A DNA stretch of 6,296 bases. Source: Altererythrobacter sp. (GTDB lineage Bacteria > Pseudomonadota > Alphaproteobacteria > Sphingomonadales > Sphingomonadaceae). Positions 5,623 to 6,296 of the stretch are shown here, one piece after another. How positions within the stretch are numbered: the stretch's first letter is position 1; every line of letters begins with the position of its first letter. The notes under the pieces were generated by a model that saw only the letters and a program-made list of their open reading frames with translations, did no database searches and was not told the origin of the DNA. Made by a program: the position numbers and the translations under genes. The DNA lies in the NCBI GenBank assembly GCA_023299945.1, contig JALZVZ010000220.1:1-6296 (forward strand), given 5' to 3'.

Positions 5623-5651
5623 CAATTGGCGCGATAGGGCGCGCAAGTCAA
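5623..5651 (-). promoter_or_regulatory. Candidate rplM-rpsI promoter (weak)
   Basis: On the minus strand CTTGACT carries a good -35-like TTGACT at 5646-5651. The hexamer at 17-base spacing, CAATTG (5623-5628), is a poor -10, and CTATCG nearby is too close. The location, 105-135 bases before the rplM start and after the stop of the upstream gene, is sensible for a ribosomal operon promoter. Only the -35 element is persuasive. Confidence 0.3.
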
Positions 5652-5658
5652 GCAAAAC

Positions 5659-5694
5659 AGCGGCTTTCAAGAGAGGTAAAATAATACCGCCGCT
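5659..5694 (-). terminator. Possible weak terminator of the right-edge gene
   Basis: AGCGGC (5659-5664) pairs with GCCGCT (5689-5694), and GGTA (5675-5678) pairs with TACC (5685-5688), stacked with a 10-nt bulge on one side. On the minus strand the stem begins 12 bases past the stop of the upstream gene and is followed by GTTTTGC, a short T-rich run that leads into the TTGACT of the candidate rplM promoter. The bulge and short tail make it a modest candidate; rplM may also receive read-through transcription. Confidence 0.3.
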
Positions 5695-5706
5695 CAATTT
5701 GACCGC

Positions 5707-6296
5707 TTAAACAGCCATATCTTCCAGCGACCATCGTTCCCGTGATTGCCGCGCATCAGCGCCCAAACGCGTGAGAATCCGCCGCTCTGCACTCGCTAGC
5801 CATCCTGAACCGGGTACGGCGCGCGCACTATATATCAGTTCAAACTCTCCGACGGTTCCATCGGGCAGGCTGACGGGGCGAATGTCGCGAACCGGCGCTA
5901 TGCTTGGAAAGAATAGATCGCGCGGCATCGTCGCAAACAGCGGCTGGCTGGCCTGCTCCATTTGCGCAAGGTGGCGCATCGCCTGCGCTGTGTCGGAGGG
6001 ATTGCGGCCTGATTTTGCAATCATCGCCTCGGCCACGGCAATCGCTTGGGCCATGGCGCCTGTATCGCTGGCCGCATTTCTCGCACTGCCTTGCCCCATT
6101 AATAGACCGGTGTGTGATAGCAGCAGCGGGAACATGCCATCGGCGACCCGCGCTTCTTCAATTTTGGCCAAGGGTTTGAGCCGCTCTGGTGCGTCAACGC
6201 GGGCTGAAATTTGCGTGCCGGTGACTTGAACGCCACTCCCGCTGCGCAAAAATTCAACCGCCCATTGCCGCTCCACATTAATGGTTTTGCCGTCGC
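5707..6296 (-). CDS. Unrecognised protein, C-terminal part (5' end outside window)
   Basis: The minus-strand frame is open from the right edge to TAA 5707-5709, giving 195 visible C-terminal residues. A GTG at 6276 is an internal Val codon by all appearances, since the frame continues upstream through DGKTIN to the edge. I do not recognise the family. A beta-like stretch (WAVEFLRSGSGVQVTGTQISARVDAP) comes first. Next is a mostly helical, Ala/Met-rich middle (MFPLLLSHTGLLMG, then MAQAIAVAEAMIAKSG and AMRHLAQMEQASQPLFATM). A C-terminal segment follows with PRDLFFPSIAPVRDIRPVSLPDG and GEFELIYSARAV, ending SRERWSLEDMAV. There are no cysteines and no obvious membrane helix in the visible part. It lies upstream of rplM on the same strand with a 188-base gap, probably a separate transcription unit. 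Codon use looks like that of its neighbours. Confidence 0.8.
   Translation of the reverse strand, partial: DGKTINVERQWAVEFLRSGSGVQVTGTQISARVDAPERLKPLAKIEEARVADGMFPLLLSHTGLLMGQGSARNAASDTGAMAQAIAVAEAMIAKSGRNPSDTAQAMRHLAQMEQASQPLFATMPRDLFFPSIAPVRDIRPVSLPDGTVGEFELIYSARAVPGSGWLASAERRILTRLGADARQSRERWSLEDMAV

Noticed and set aside
5621..5630. 10-bp palindrome GCCAATTGGC overlapping the weak -10 of the rplM promoter candidate
   Set aside because: It could be an operator, but it is single, short and matches no motif I can name.

Overview
The window looks like a piece of an alphaproteobacterial chromosome, most likely Sphingomonadales and plausibly the Erythrobacter/Sphingomonas side of that order. 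The grounds are the moderately high GC content, few Shine-Dalgarno sequences, an UrcA-family secreted protein, a LytS-type kinase paired with a LytTR-type regulator, and an S9 ribosomal protein with a long Ala/Glu/Pro-rich N-terminal extension. This is inference from protein families; no marker RNA is present. I see no transposase, integrase, CRISPR array, tRNA or rRNA, and no island-like change in composition.

Layout, left to right. (1) 1-378, + strand: the C-terminal end of a class I (iron-sulfur) fumarate hydratase. (2) 466-2533, + strand: a two-gene signalling operon, a four-helix membrane histidine kinase overlapping a LytTR response regulator by 8 bp. (3) 2534-2687: a convergent gap with two stacked hairpins, the distal one a good terminator for the minus strand. 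(4) 2688-3011, - strand: a small secreted UrcA-family protein. (5) 3012-3228: a divergent intergenic region with a four-run G-quadruplex motif and a 7-bp inverted repeat. (6) 3229-4353, + strand: a 92-residue membrane protein of unknown function, then a calcineurin-like metallophosphoesterase. (7) 4354-4415: a compact bidirectional terminator. (8) 4416-5518, - strand: the ribosomal operon rplM-rpsI, with a TAATG stop/start overlap and a structured leader. (9) 5707-6296, - strand: the C-terminal part of an unrecognised protein entering from the right edge.

How they work together. The kinase and regulator almost certainly form one phosphorelay: a membrane stimulus is passed to a DNA-binding LytTR domain whose targets are not evident here. 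The convergently encoded UrcA protein and the divergent region beyond it are candidate neighbours or targets only by proximity. rplM and rpsI are a conserved translationally coupled pair. The fumarase, phosphoesterase and right-edge gene show no functional link with the others.

I found no convincing undescribed multi-gene system. The best leads are local: the Cys-containing periplasmic loop of the kinase, the S9 extension, the shared-loop hairpins, the G-quadruplex motif upstream of urcA, the rplM leader hairpin, and a tandem 12-bp repeat in a mini-ORF that continues the membrane protein frame past its stop codon.
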